Positions 47,611 to 57,018 of a stretch of 64,000 bases of DNA are shown in pieces. How positions within the stretch are numbered: the stretch's first letter is position 1; every line of letters begins with the position of its first letter. The stretch spans positions 62,001 to 126,000 of the forward strand of contig CATIRS010000029.1 in NCBI GenBank assembly GCA_949529985.1, read 5' to 3'. The DNA comes from Owenweeksia sp. TMED14. GTDB lineage: Bacteria; Bacteroidota; Bacteroidia; Flavobacteriales; Schleiferiaceae. The notes below the pieces were generated by a model. It was not told the DNA's origin. It did no database searches and worked only from the letters and a program-made list of their open reading frames with translations. A program made the position numbers and the translations under genes.

Positions 47611-48484
47611 GACTACCTTTATACTCTTGAAAGGTACTGCATTCCGTCCATTTTCTTTAAATATATCCGGCCAAATATGGCATGCGGAACAACCAGTAAT
47701 TGTTGGAGTAATAAATACTACTCCAGATTCATTTTATGAAGGAAGTCGATCCACAATCCTAAATGAGCTAATTTCTAAAGTTGAAAAACTAGTTTTAGAT
47801 GGAGCTGACTGGCTAGACATAGGCGGATGCAGCACTCGTCCTGGCGCAACATTAATCACTTCTGAAGATGAGTGGTCTAGGATTGAACCATTGCTTCGTG
47901 CTATAATTAAATTATTTCCAAACATCCCGATATCCATTGACACCTTTAGATCAAGAGTTGCTCAGAAAGCTATAGACGTGGGAGCATCTATTATTAATGA
48001 TGTTTCTGGGGGGTCCTTAGATTCAGATATGTGGAATACAATAGCTCAAAATAAGGTGCCATACGTATTAACTCACTATCCCAATGAAGCGACCCCACAA
48101 AATATGCGACTATCACCATTAGCTCCAGAAGATGTTTTCCTTAATGTTTTTAAAGACCTCAGTGTTTCTATAGAAAAATTAAATAATTTAGGAATTCACG
48201 ACATCTTAATCGACCCAGGTTTCGGATTTGGAAAAGCAATTGAGTCGAATTATAAATTAATGTCAGACCTAAATGGTCTGCAAGAATTAGATCGCCCCAT
48301 CTACGTTGGCGTATCTAGAAAGAGCATGCTTTGGAGAATTCTGGACAGCAATCCAAATGATGTTCTTTCGGCCACAAGTGCCCTTCATCTTTACGCTCTC
48401 GAAAAAGGAGCACAAATATTACGAGTTCATGATCCATTAGAAGCAAATCAAGTACGCAAAATATGGAAAAACCTATATCAATAA
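47609..48484 (+). CDS. folP: Dihydropteroate synthase
   Basis: The TIM-barrel protein carries VIVGVINTTPDSFYEG, DWLDIGGCSTRPGA, SIDTFRSRVAQKA, NDVSGG, DPGFGFGKAIESNY and GVSRKSMLW, the full DHPS signature set for pterin and p-aminobenzoate binding. The ATG at 47609 gives 291 residues and a start MTTFILLKGTAF; an upstream TTG at 47597 would add four residues but is less likely. It makes dihydropteroate for folate synthesis. Its start codon overlaps that of the divergent DUF1599 gene. Confidence 0.94.
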   Translation: MTTFILLKGTAFRPFSLNISGQIWHAEQPVIVGVINTTPDSFYEGSRSTILNELISKVEKLVLDGADWLDIGGCSTRPGATLITSEDEWSRIEPLLRAIIKLFPNIPISIDTFRSRVAQKAIDVGASIINDVSGGSLDSDMWNTIAQNKVPYVLTHYPNEATPQNMRLSPLAPEDVFLNVFKDLSVSIEKLNNLGIHDILIDPGFGFGKAIESNYKLMSDLNGLQELDRPIYVGVSRKSMLWRILDSNPNDVLSATSALHLYALEKGAQILRVHDPLEANQVRKIWKNLYQ

Positions 48485-48528
48485 ATAATAATATTATTTA
48501 ATTTCCGCTCTGTTTTTCATTAAAAAAA

Positions 48529-49689
48529 TTAAAATTTAACAACCCTTGATTTTGGATAGTAAAAGTTTAAAATTTCCAGCGCATTACTTCCATAATTTGC
48601 CATTCGAAGACCGCCTTCTTGCGACATCCCTATTCCATGACCGTAACCACGTCCCTTTAAAACTATAAAATCACCTTTTTCGTATTCAACGCTAAACCAT
48701 GTCGATCGTAATGAGAAAAATTGCCTAAATACTCTTAGTCGTTTTAATTTCCCCTTGTATTCCATAAACTCAATTCGTACCGGCTGCTTGAAAGAAAAAG
48801 CGAAGTTTTTAAAGCTAGTATCCTCGACACTTTCATCAAAAGCTTTTGACATAAATCTCATCCAACTTTCTTTCTTAATTCTCTTTTCCCAATATGTTTG
48901 AGGACACTTTAAGCTAAACGTGTCAATAACGCTAACTAAAGCTGGCCTTGGATTAAAATACCAACCGCAAGGCATCGTCTGACCACCTGAATTTGCATGA
49001 AATAAGGCCTCAATAGGATTCCCTTCAATATCACTCACAAACATATTGGATGTTGATGTCACCGCATCTTTGAGTCTTTTAAGCCTAACTGGATCAGCAG
49101 GCCAACCATGAAATGCCTGAGATCTAACATCGTCGGTAACTCCAAAAGAAAATCCATCTTTTGAGAATTTATTATAATTTACAATTATCCAAGTCCTCGC
49201 TAAAATCGCTTGTGCCTTCCAAAGCTCAGGGTGGTCCAACCTACCCAATTCTGAATCCACAACACCAATTAGATAAGATTCTACAGAGAGCAACGCAATA
49301 GTCAATAATTGCCCTTCATTGGATGAAAATATTAAAGATCCAGAAATTCTTCTAGAAATTCCATTTGATGTATTTACGGTAATAACACTTTGAGATATCA
49401 CTACTATCGAATCGGCATTTCCCCAACTACCATTGGCTTTAAAGTTGAGTGCGTCAGATGGCGTAACATACAAACTAGAGCAAGACATAGTATCGACTCC
49501 ATCTAATTTGAAAACTATTAATTTGAATTCATCACCAGAAACATCAATATTCTTTATTATTTGACTAGGATATCCTGAAAATAATTGAATTCTTAAACTT
49601 CCTATACTTTTCTGAGATGAAAAGATCTCTGAATTCATCACAAAAAAAAATAAAAAAAGAAATAATGACCTAAAAATTATTTGCAACAT
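48529..49689 (-). CDS. SpoIID/LytB domain protein, exported
   Basis: The 386-residue protein has an N-terminal hydrophobic export segment. SpoIID/LytB motifs seen are YLIGVVDSELG, WKAQAILARTWIIVNY, FHANSGGQTMPCGWYF and the closing GRGYGHGIGMSQEGGLRMA. In sporulating bacteria SpoIID is a lytic transglycosylase acting on denuded glycan; in Bacteroidota the domain is common and its role in wall turnover is inferred. The catalytic Glu is probably that in VVDSELG. It overlaps lpxB by 20 bases. Confidence 0.88.
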   Translation of the reverse strand: MLQIIFRSLFLFLFFFVMNSEIFSSQKSIGSLRIQLFSGYPSQIIKNIDVSGDEFKLIVFKLDGVDTMSCSSLYVTPSDALNFKANGSWGNADSIVVISQSVITVNTSNGISRRISGSLIFSSNEGQLLTIALLSVESYLIGVVDSELGRLDHPELWKAQAILARTWIIVNYNKFSKDGFSFGVTDDVRSQAFHGWPADPVRLKRLKDAVTSTSNMFVSDIEGNPIEALFHANSGGQTMPCGWYFNPRPALVSVIDTFSLKCPQTYWEKRIKKESWMRFMSKAFDESVEDTSFKNFAFSFKQPVRIEFMEYKGKLKRLRVFRQFFSLRSTWFSVEYEKGDFIVLKGRGYGHGIGMSQEGGLRMANYGSNALEILNFYYPKSRVVKF

Positions 49690-50779
49690 AATTGGCTACA
49701 GATATCATTGGATTATTCTTCAAATCTAATTTACTTCTAAGCTCCAAAAATGCATCAGATTGAATTCTGTGATCATTCAACACTTTTTTGAGCTCATTAC
49801 ATATAAGGTCTGCATTGCATCTTTTTTGGATGAATTCACTAACTATTTCTTTATTTAAGATTAAGTTAATTAAGGATATATAGTCAACTTTTATGAGTGA
49901 TTTTGCAATGAAGTATGTCAGCCATGATGTTTTATAGCCAACAACATGAGGTATTCCTCTCAGAGCAGTCTCCAATGTTGCAGTTCCAGAGGCAACAAGT
50001 GCTATGGATGCACCCTCTAAAGAATCCACCCCAACAACTATCTGTCTTAGTTCAAAGTCTACGCCGGAATACTTTTTGAGCAATAGCATATAATCTTTCT
50101 CATCAAAATTTAATGGCCTAACCCATTTGAAAGGCCTTCCGAGCTTTAACGCTGTTTGATAAAAAACAGGAATATGACTTACCAACTCTTGGATACGACT
50201 TCCAGGTAATAAAGCTAACCAACCACTCCCGTTTAGATTAACTGGCGAAACTCTGTTAACAGCTGGATGTCCGAAATAAGGTGCTACAATGCCGGCTTTA
50301 TTTAATATATCCGATTCAAAGGGAAGTAAAGGAAATACAGCATCAGTATATTTTTTTAGTTTTAAAATCCTTCCAGGTCGCCATGCCCAGAACTGAGGAC
50401 TTACAATTTGTATCAACTTAGTTCCGTTATCTCGAAACTCTTTATTTGTAATCCATCTAGCAAGACGCATATTAAAAGCCTGATAATCAATACAAACAAC
50501 GAGGTCAGGATTCCAATTTGATAAAAATTGTTTTAAACCTCTCTCTTGTTTCAATATTCGAGGAAGATGATTTAAAACTTCAATAAATCCCATTAATGAA
50601 AGTTGTTCTAGACCTATTTGAGGCTTTTGACCACCTAAGGATTCAGACATTTTCTCTCCACCCCAGAAAACATATTCGCATCCTGGCCAGTGCTTTACCG
50701 TATAATTTAAAAATTCAGAACCTAAAACATCTCCAGAGGCTTCACCCGCTAATAAAAATATTTTTTTCTGCTTCATCAT
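49670..50779 (-). CDS. lpxB: Lipid-A-disaccharide synthase
   Basis: The GT19 glycosyltransferase has FLLAGEASGDVLGSEFL at the N-terminus, CIDYQAFNMRLARW, PQFWAWRPGRI, FPLLPFE, LLPGSRIQEL and ASGTATLETALRGIPHVVGY. It joins UDP-2,3-diacylglucosamine and lipid X at the inner membrane in lipid A synthesis. A start at 50779 (MMKQKKIF) gives an ATGA overlap with the preceding membrane-protein gene; the frame could start four residues earlier at 50791. The downstream SpoIID gene overlaps by 20 bases. Confidence 0.93.
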   Translation of the reverse strand: MMKQKKIFLLAGEASGDVLGSEFLNYTVKHWPGCEYVFWGGEKMSESLGGQKPQIGLEQLSLMGFIEVLNHLPRILKQERGLKQFLSNWNPDLVVCIDYQAFNMRLARWITNKEFRDNGTKLIQIVSPQFWAWRPGRILKLKKYTDAVFPLLPFESDILNKAGIVAPYFGHPAVNRVSPVNLNGSGWLALLPGSRIQELVSHIPVFYQTALKLGRPFKWVRPLNFDEKDYMLLLKKYSGVDFELRQIVVGVDSLEGASIALVASGTATLETALRGIPHVVGYKTSWLTYFIAKSLIKVDYISLINLILNKEIVSEFIQKRCNADLICNELKKVLNDHRIQSDAFLELRSKLDLKNNPMISVANYVANNF

Positions 50780-51078
50780 AGCCACTCCCATCTAAAGTGT
50801 AAAGCGACAATTAAATAAATAGCTGAAACAGATAAGATCGTCTTAAGCATTACAAATCGCTGTAAAAAAAAACTTAATAGTAAAAAACAAAACTCGATTA
50901 AAGTAGAGAACAAAAGCACCCTTTTCAATAAAAACGACCATAAATCAGTATCAATATTATTTACTGAGGGTAGTTCGGGATAAGCAGCCGACATGTATGT
51001 CCAAATAAAAAAAGGCGTGCCCGCAGCGATTACAAATCCCATAATTAATTCCAAAAAATTTCTTTTCGAAATTATCAT
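50776..51078 (-). CDS. Small integral membrane protein
   Basis: The 100-residue protein has three predicted membrane helices: LIMGFVIAAGTPFFIWTYM, LFSTLIEFCFLLLSFFLQRF and LSVSAIYLIVALHF. I recognise no family. It overlaps surE by four bases and lpxB by four, so it is translated in the same unit. Placement before lpxB suggests an envelope role, nothing more. Confidence 0.7.
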   Translation of the reverse strand: MIISKRNFLELIMGFVIAAGTPFFIWTYMSAAYPELPSVNNIDTDLWSFLLKRVLLFSTLIEFCFLLLSFFLQRFVMLKTILSVSAIYLIVALHFRWEWL

Positions 51079-51854
51079 AAACCTAAAATTTTAGTAATAT
51101 CTATTAGTGACTCATGAGCTGTTAAATCAAATTTAACTGGAACAATAGAAACATATTTCTCATTCAAGGCCCAAATATCACTTTGATCCGACCCGTCTTG
51201 GTCCTTAAAAGCACCTGTCATCCAATAGTATGATTTACCATTTGGATCAATTCGCTTATCAAAATCCTCTATCCATTTCCCTATTGTTTGACGACATATT
51301 TTTATGCCGTTACATTTTTTATTTGACATTTTAGGAATATTAACATTTAGACAAATTCCGTTTGGCAGGCCATTCTTTAAAACCTTGGAAGCGATTTCCA
51401 AAACATATTCTTCAGCTTCAGTAAAGTCAGCCTCCCAACTATAATCCAATAATGAAAAGCCTATTGAGGGCACACCTTGCATTGATCCTTCAATGGCAGC
51501 AGCCATTGTCCCACTATAAATAACATTCACAGAAGCGTTACTCCCATGATTAACACCAGAAACAATTAAATCTGGTTTACGATCCAAAATTTCATGAACT
51601 CCGAGCTTTATACAATCAACAGGTGTTCCGCTGCAAGAATATTCCTTTTGAGATCCAGAATCTATAGAAATAATATCGCAACGAAGTGAATCATTTATCG
51701 TTATCGCATGTCCCATTCCACTTTGCGGAGAATTTGGAGCAACTACAACTACATCCCCGAGAGAATTCATTTGATTAATGAGCATTCTAATTCCTGGAGA
51801 AGAAATACCATCATCATTGGTTATCAAAATAAGTGGTTTTACCATTTTTGTCAT
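51075..51854 (-). CDS. surE: 5'/3'-nucleotidase SurE
   Basis: The 259-residue protein has the metal site ITNDDGISSPG, SGMGHAIT, CSGTPVDCIKLG and SGVNHGSNASVNVIYSGTMAA, all SurE hallmarks. It dephosphorylates nucleoside monophosphates and helps stationary-phase survival. It may start at M1 or at M4 (MVKPLIL). It leads the surE, membrane protein, lpxB, spoIID-like run of overlapping genes. Confidence 0.95.
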   Translation of the reverse strand: MTKMVKPLILITNDDGISSPGIRMLINQMNSLGDVVVVAPNSPQSGMGHAITINDSLRCDIISIDSGSQKEYSCSGTPVDCIKLGVHEILDRKPDLIVSGVNHGSNASVNVIYSGTMAAAIEGSMQGVPSIGFSLLDYSWEADFTEAEEYVLEIASKVLKNGLPNGICLNVNIPKMSNKKCNGIKICRQTIGKWIEDFDKRIDPNGKSYYWMTGAFKDQDGSDQSDIWALNEKYVSIVPVKFDLTAHESLIDITKILGL

Positions 51855-51930
51855 ACATCAAAACTACATTTTGGCAGGTTACAAATTACGGCATTGAATT
51901 TGTACTTTTCCACATCAAACAAATTACACT

Positions 51931-52614
51931 ATGTTCATACTAATAATTGTTGTTTTCATGGCTCTGGGCTTTTATGTTCAAAATCGCCTAAAATCACGTT
52001 TTAAGAAATACAGTAAGGAGCTACTGCACAATGGAATGTCTGGAGCTCAAGTCGCGGAGGCAATGCTAAAACATTACGGGTTAAGCTCTGTAAATGTTGT
52101 TTCCGTTCCAGGAAAACTAACTGACCACTACAATCCAGGAAACAGAACAGTTAACTTATCGCCTGAGGTCTACGAAGGTTGTAGCGTAGCTTCCGCAGCC
52201 ATCGCGGCGCACGAATGTGGTCATGCTGTACAACATTCTACGGCATATTTCTGGCTTGGAATGCGAACGAAAATGGTGCCTATGGTAAATGCATCCAGCC
52301 AAATAATGAGAATGGTATTCTTTGCTTCAATATTTGGAATGGGGCTTTTAGGTCTAGGATATAATAATATTCTTCTACTTCTCATTGCAGTCCAAGCAGT
52401 GATCGCAAGCTTCGCGGTGGTAACTTTACCTGTAGAATATGACGCTTCTAGACGCGCATTAGTCTGGCTTAAAGGAGCTGGAGTAACTACCCCTAACAAT
52501 CACTCTATGGCCGAAGATGCATTAAGATGGGCAGCGCGAACATACTTGGTGGCTGCAATAGCGGCAGCAACACAACTTCTTTATTATGTTATGTTGTACA
52601 TGCGAAGAAACTAA
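51931..52614 (+). CDS. Membrane zinc metallopeptidase (YugP family)
   Basis: The 227-residue protein has an N-terminal helix, the zinc site H94-E-C-G-H98 in AAHECGHAVQH, and C-terminal membrane helices (FASIFGMGLLGLGY, LLIAVQAVIASFAVVTLPV). VEYDASRRALVWL supplies the third ligand region. This is the YugP/DUF2268-like neutral metallopeptidase family of unknown substrate. A TTTG-21-TGAATTTG promoter-like pair lies 38-60 bases before its start. Confidence 0.9.
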   Translation: MFILIIVVFMALGFYVQNRLKSRFKKYSKELLHNGMSGAQVAEAMLKHYGLSSVNVVSVPGKLTDHYNPGNRTVNLSPEVYEGCSVASAAIAAHECGHAVQHSTAYFWLGMRTKMVPMVNASSQIMRMVFFASIFGMGLLGLGYNNILLLLIAVQAVIASFAVVTLPVEYDASRRALVWLKGAGVTTPNNHSMAEDALRWAARTYLVAAIAAATQLLYYVMLYMRRN

Positions 52615-52654
52615 TCATCAGCACTTAAATATAATTATTACTTTTTATTAAATT

Positions 52655-53233
52655 ATGAATTGGTTCATAGGTATATGTATTTTAGCAATTGTTTCGTTTA
52701 CAGGATTTACATATTTTTCTTCGCAAAATTTAGAAAAACCCAAGTACAAGGTATTATCTCAGGATGGTGATTATCAAATTAGATTGTACCAAAAAACTCT
52801 TTGGGTAGAAGTGCAAGTTTCGAATACAGATTATAAATCCATGTCTAGAGAAGGGTTTAGGCCTTTAGCTAATTATATTTTCGGAGGAAATGTCGAAAAA
52901 AAAAGCATGAGCATGACTGCCCCAGTATCTATTGTAGAAGACTCTTCACGCCCTAGCATGCGTTTTTATATGCCTTCAGATCGAAATGTAGATAATTTAC
53001 CAAAACCAAATAAAAAGGAAATCCTTTTTGTACAACTTCCAGAAAGAAAGCTTGCAACCTATAGTTTTGGTGGAATATTAGATCAAAAAAAGAAGATTGA
53101 CGCATTAAAAAAATTAAGAACCTGGTGCCATAAAAATAAGATTCAAATAAATGGTCCAGCTGAAGTTTTTGGTTACAATGCGCCTTACGAAGTGATTAGA
53201 AATAATGAAGTTGCCTTCCCGATTGGCGACTAA
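52655..53233 (+). CDS. SOUL heme-binding family protein
   Basis: The 192-residue protein has an N-terminal membrane anchor (GICILAIVSFTGFTYFS) and the SOUL domain: YQIRLYQKTLWVEVQV, FRPLANYIFGGN, KKSMSMTAPVSI, SMRFYMPSD, RKLATYSFGG and a final FGYNAPYEV. SOUL proteins bind heme or related tetrapyrroles in some species; binding is not general. It lies 40 bases after the metallopeptidase gene on the same strand. Confidence 0.9.
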   Translation: MNWFIGICILAIVSFTGFTYFSSQNLEKPKYKVLSQDGDYQIRLYQKTLWVEVQVSNTDYKSMSREGFRPLANYIFGGNVEKKSMSMTAPVSIVEDSSRPSMRFYMPSDRNVDNLPKPNKKEILFVQLPERKLATYSFGGILDQKKKIDALKKLRTWCHKNKIQINGPAEVFGYNAPYEVIRNNEVAFPIGD

Positions 53234-53251
53234 AATATGTTTTCTTTAAAG

Positions 53252-54667
53252 CTATTTTAAGGCTCTATCGGGAAATATCTTACCCGGGTTCATTATCCCT
53301 TTAGGATCAATTACCGCTTTAATATTTCGTTGGATATTTAATGCAGCATCGTTAAAAGCAATATCCATATAGCTTTTCTGAACCAATCCAATACCATGTT
53401 CTCCGCTTATTGTCCCACCCATCGATTTAACAGCTTCAAATATTTTACGTATTCCTAATTTTAAATAGTTTCCATTCCATTTTTCATCAGGCATATCCCC
53501 TTTTAAGATATTTACATGTAAATTCCCATCTCCAGCGTGTCCGTAACAAACTGAATTGAAACCGAACTCCTCGCCGATCTGCTTTACAAATAGCAACAAT
53601 TCTGGTAATTTAGATCTAGGAACAACTGTGTCTTCTTCTTTGTAAATACTACCAGACTTCACTGCCTGTCCTACGCTCCGACGTAATTTCCATAAAGCAT
53701 CCCTTTCTTTTTTCGTTTCGGCAAAAAGAACCTGAATAGCTCCACTAGATTCAACTACTGACGCTAATTTCTCTGCCTCTCTCATTACTGAATCCTCATC
53801 ATAACCATCTACTTCCATCAAAAGGTGAGCTTCAATCTCCTTTCCTGTTGGTAAATTAACTGCATCACTATACTTCATAGCCTGATCAATTGCCTCACGC
53901 TCCATAAACTCTAATCCCGATGGGATTACCCCTGATCTAAATATTTTTTCCACAGCAGAACAAGCTGACTCCGCAGAAGAAAATGGAGCTAAAAGGGTAA
54001 ACGAGCTGGAGGGATATGGCAATAACCTGACGACGATTTTTGTTATAACTCCAAGTGTGCCCTCTGAACCTACATAAAGTTGGGTTAAGTTATATCCCGT
54101 TGAGTTTTTCAAGGTATTTGCTCCTGTCCAAATAATCTCTCCACTAGGTAAAACCACCTCTAGATTCAAAACATAAGCTGAAGTAACTCCATATTTTACA
54201 GCTTTAGGACCTCCAGCATTATATGCTACATTCCCACCCATCGTTGATGACCCCCAGCTAGAAGGGTCGGGAGGATAGAAAAGCCCTTTCGCCTTACATG
54301 CATCATGAAATACTTGGTTTATGACTCCCGGTTCAACAGTAGCTTGAGAATTTGACTCATCAATTTCTATTATTTTAGAAAAAGACTCCATACTAAGTGA
54401 TATGCCTCGTGAAATGGGGATTGCCCCGCCGGAAAGACCAGTCCGTGCGGCCGATGGAGTTACTGAGACGCCATATTTAGTAGCTATTTGTAAGACCCGA
54501 GAAACATCTAAAGTGTCTGTAGGGCGCACTACTACTTCAGGTAATTTGCTGATATCTTCAGTCTCGTCATGAGAGAAGTTATAAAGACGGCTTTTATCCG
54601 TAGATATTTTTTCTTCGCCTAACTCAGCTTTAAGAGCTTGAAGCCAATTTGCTTTATCTTCGATCAT
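53252..54667 (-). CDS. glcD: FAD-linked oxidase, GlcD / D-lactate dehydrogenase type
   Basis: The 471-residue protein has an FAD-binding PCMH domain (VTPSAARTGLSGGAIP, GSSTMGGNVAYNAGGPKAVKYG, YVGSEGTLGVIT) and a C-terminal oxidase domain with GHAGDGNLHVNI and GTISGEHGIGLVQK. It oxidises 2-hydroxy acids such as glycolate or D-lactate. No GlcE or GlcF partners are adjacent, so D-lactate dehydrogenase is as likely as glycolate oxidase. It is divergent from the DPP IV gene with a 35-base gap. Confidence 0.9.
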   Translation of the reverse strand: MIEDKANWLQALKAELGEEKISTDKSRLYNFSHDETEDISKLPEVVVRPTDTLDVSRVLQIATKYGVSVTPSAARTGLSGGAIPISRGISLSMESFSKIIEIDESNSQATVEPGVINQVFHDACKAKGLFYPPDPSSWGSSTMGGNVAYNAGGPKAVKYGVTSAYVLNLEVVLPSGEIIWTGANTLKNSTGYNLTQLYVGSEGTLGVITKIVVRLLPYPSSSFTLLAPFSSAESACSAVEKIFRSGVIPSGLEFMEREAIDQAMKYSDAVNLPTGKEIEAHLLMEVDGYDEDSVMREAEKLASVVESSGAIQVLFAETKKERDALWKLRRSVGQAVKSGSIYKEEDTVVPRSKLPELLLFVKQIGEEFGFNSVCYGHAGDGNLHVNILKGDMPDEKWNGNYLKLGIRKIFEAVKSMGGTISGEHGIGLVQKSYMDIAFNDAALNIQRNIKAVIDPKGIMNPGKIFPDRALK

Positions 54668-54702
54668 ATTTCAAATAATGGATAATCAAAAATAACTACT
54701 TC

Positions 54703-56868
54703 ATGCGAAAAGCACTAACTATTCTTTTTGGACTTTCCACATTCCTTATATATTCTCAAAATAAGAATATTAAAAAATCTATTGAATTCAATGATGTATT
54801 CGCTTCAGGAGAATTTACATCAAAAGGCATCTACGGTATAAGATCAATGGAAGATGGATTACATTATTCGAGACAAACAAATAATGGTATAGAAAAATTT
54901 GAGTTTAAGTCCGGAAAGTCAAAAGGGATTCTAATAAGTAACGGCGAAGCTAAAGACCTACCTGGGAATGACTTATCATTGAAGTCCTACTCATGGACAA
55001 AAGGCGAAAAAAAAGCAATTATAGAAACTGAAATCGAACCGATTTATCGCCATTCTTATCGTGCAAAAACATGGATTTTTGACCTCCAAAGCAAAAAAAC
55101 AACTGAAGTCTCAAGTCACGCAATTCAAAATCCTGTAATTAATCCTCTTGGAAAGAGTATTGCCTACGTATACAAGAATAATGTTTTTATAAAATCACTT
55201 ATCGACAATAAGCTAATTCAAGTCACGAATGATGGATTGCTAAACAAAGTGATTAATGGAGCACCTGACTGGGTTTACGAAGAAGAATTTGGATTCCATA
55301 TTGGTCTACGCTGGTCACATAATGGCAGATATTTGGCCTATTACAGATTTGATGAAACAAATGTTTCAGAATTCAGTATGGACATTTATGGCGCTGACCT
55401 TTATCCTCACCCATATGTATTCAAATACCCGAAAGCTGGAGAAGAGAATAGCAAAGTTGATATTTGGGTTTATGACACAGATGTTGATTTGAAAAATAAA
55501 GCAACAAGGAAAATGAAGTACGAATATATTCCGAGAATTAATTGGTCACCAACAGGAGAGTTAATCATTTCGACACTAAATAGACACCAAGACAGCCTCA
55601 ATCTCTTTAGCTTCAACCCTGACAATAAAAATACTTATAAATTACTGCTTGAAACAGATGATTCTTATGTTGACGCAGATCATGCTATCACATTTCTTAA
55701 AAATGGCAATTTTATCTGGATGTCTGATCGGTCAGGCTATAATCATATATATCTTTTTGATATAAAGCGAAAAAAAATTCGAGCTTTAACGCGCGGAGAT
55801 TTCGAAGTGACAAAATTTTATGGTGTGGATGAAGAAGATGAACTTATTTATTATCAAGCAGCAAAAATAAGCCCCTCTCAAAGAGAAATTTACAAAAGTT
55901 CACTACGAGGTAGAAAAGCTGAAATAATAAGCCCCGGTGAGGGCTGGAATGGCGCTACATTCAGTACCACTTTTAAAAATTATATTCTTCATCACTCTGA
56001 CGCCAATACACCTGTGCGCATAAGTCTGTGTAAAAATGAAGGAACAGAGATACGTGTGCTAGAAGACAACTTTAAATTGCGAGAAATACTAAAATCTTAT
56101 AATTTAAGTCCGAAAGAGTTTTTCACCTTAAAAACTGATAACGGACAGGAGCTTCCAGCTTGGCAAATAAAACCTTTAAATTTTGACTTCAATAAAAAGT
56201 ATCCTGTTCTCATGTTTGTTTACGGTGGGCCAGGAAGTCAGACGGTTGAGAACAAATACGGTGGACGAGATTATTGGTATCAAATGTTAGCGGCAGAGGG
56301 ATATTGGATAATTTCCGTTGATAACCGTGGAACAGGAGCAAAAGGCCGGGACTTTAAAAAATGCACCTATTTAGAGCTTGGTAAGCTAGAGGTTGAAGAT
56401 CAAATATCTGCAGCAAGAACGCTTGCTAAAAATATTAATATTGATTCAAGTAGGATAGGTATATGGGGTTGGTCATATGGTGGATTCATGGCAGCTAATT
56501 GTATCCTTAAAGGTTCTGATGTTTTTAAGACAGCAATCTCCGTTGCTCCAGTTACGAGTTGGAGATTCTACGATAACATCTACACTGAAAGATATATGAG
56601 GACTCCACAAGAAAATGGGTCTAACTATGACGAAAACTCTCCTTTAAGTCATGCAGATAAGCTTAAAGGTAATTATCTCTTAATCCATGGAACTGGAGAT
56701 GACAATGTACACGTTCAGAATTCCATGCGCCTATCAGAAGCACTAATCCAAGAAAATAAACAATTTGATTTTATGCTATATCCGGATAAGAACCATGGAA
56801 TTTATGGTGGAATGACAAGTATTCATCTTTATTCTAAAATATCTAATTTCATCCGAGAGAAGTTATAA
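54703..56868 (+). CDS. Dipeptidyl peptidase IV (S9B)
   Basis: The 721-residue protein has a signal peptide (LTILFGLSTFLIYSQN), an eight-bladed propeller with the substrate Glu pair in PDWVYEEEFG, and an alpha/beta-hydrolase domain. The triad is S591 (GWSYGG), D666 or D667 (GTGDDNVH) and H698 (DKNHG). It removes X-Pro dipeptides from peptide N-termini in the periplasm. A proton-dependent peptide transporter follows 150 bases later, so the two probably work in peptide use. Confidence 0.93.
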   Translation: MRKALTILFGLSTFLIYSQNKNIKKSIEFNDVFASGEFTSKGIYGIRSMEDGLHYSRQTNNGIEKFEFKSGKSKGILISNGEAKDLPGNDLSLKSYSWTKGEKKAIIETEIEPIYRHSYRAKTWIFDLQSKKTTEVSSHAIQNPVINPLGKSIAYVYKNNVFIKSLIDNKLIQVTNDGLLNKVINGAPDWVYEEEFGFHIGLRWSHNGRYLAYYRFDETNVSEFSMDIYGADLYPHPYVFKYPKAGEENSKVDIWVYDTDVDLKNKATRKMKYEYIPRINWSPTGELIISTLNRHQDSLNLFSFNPDNKNTYKLLLETDDSYVDADHAITFLKNGNFIWMSDRSGYNHIYLFDIKRKKIRALTRGDFEVTKFYGVDEEDELIYYQAAKISPSQREIYKSSLRGRKAEIISPGEGWNGATFSTTFKNYILHHSDANTPVRISLCKNEGTEIRVLEDNFKLREILKSYNLSPKEFFTLKTDNGQELPAWQIKPLNFDFNKKYPVLMFVYGGPGSQTVENKYGGRDYWYQMLAAEGYWIISVDNRGTGAKGRDFKKCTYLELGKLEVEDQISAARTLAKNINIDSSRIGIWGWSYGGFMAANCILKGSDVFKTAISVAPVTSWRFYDNIYTERYMRTPQENGSNYDENSPLSHADKLKGNYLLIHGTGDDNVHVQNSMRLSEALIQENKQFDFMLYPDKNHGIYGGMTSIHLYSKISNFIREKL

Positions 56869-57018
56869 TCTGATTATCTTCCACATTCTAAACAAAAAGT
56901 TAATAGCAACGATTAAAATACTAATTGCAGAGCCCCTTAACCTTCAAGTCTCTTTTGAAATTGAAGGAGAGCTTATTAAAAATGAGTTAATTCAACAAAA
57001 AAATAAAAGAAAAAAAAT

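Noticed and set aside
48529-49689. SpoIID homolog as a sign of sporulation
   Set aside because: SpoIID/LytB domains are widespread in non-sporulating Bacteroidota and no other sporulation gene is present.
56869-57018. Open frame before the POT gene ending in an ATGA overlap with its start
   Set aside because: It has no ATG, GTG or TTG and no recognisable motif; probably an AT-rich leader that is open by chance.
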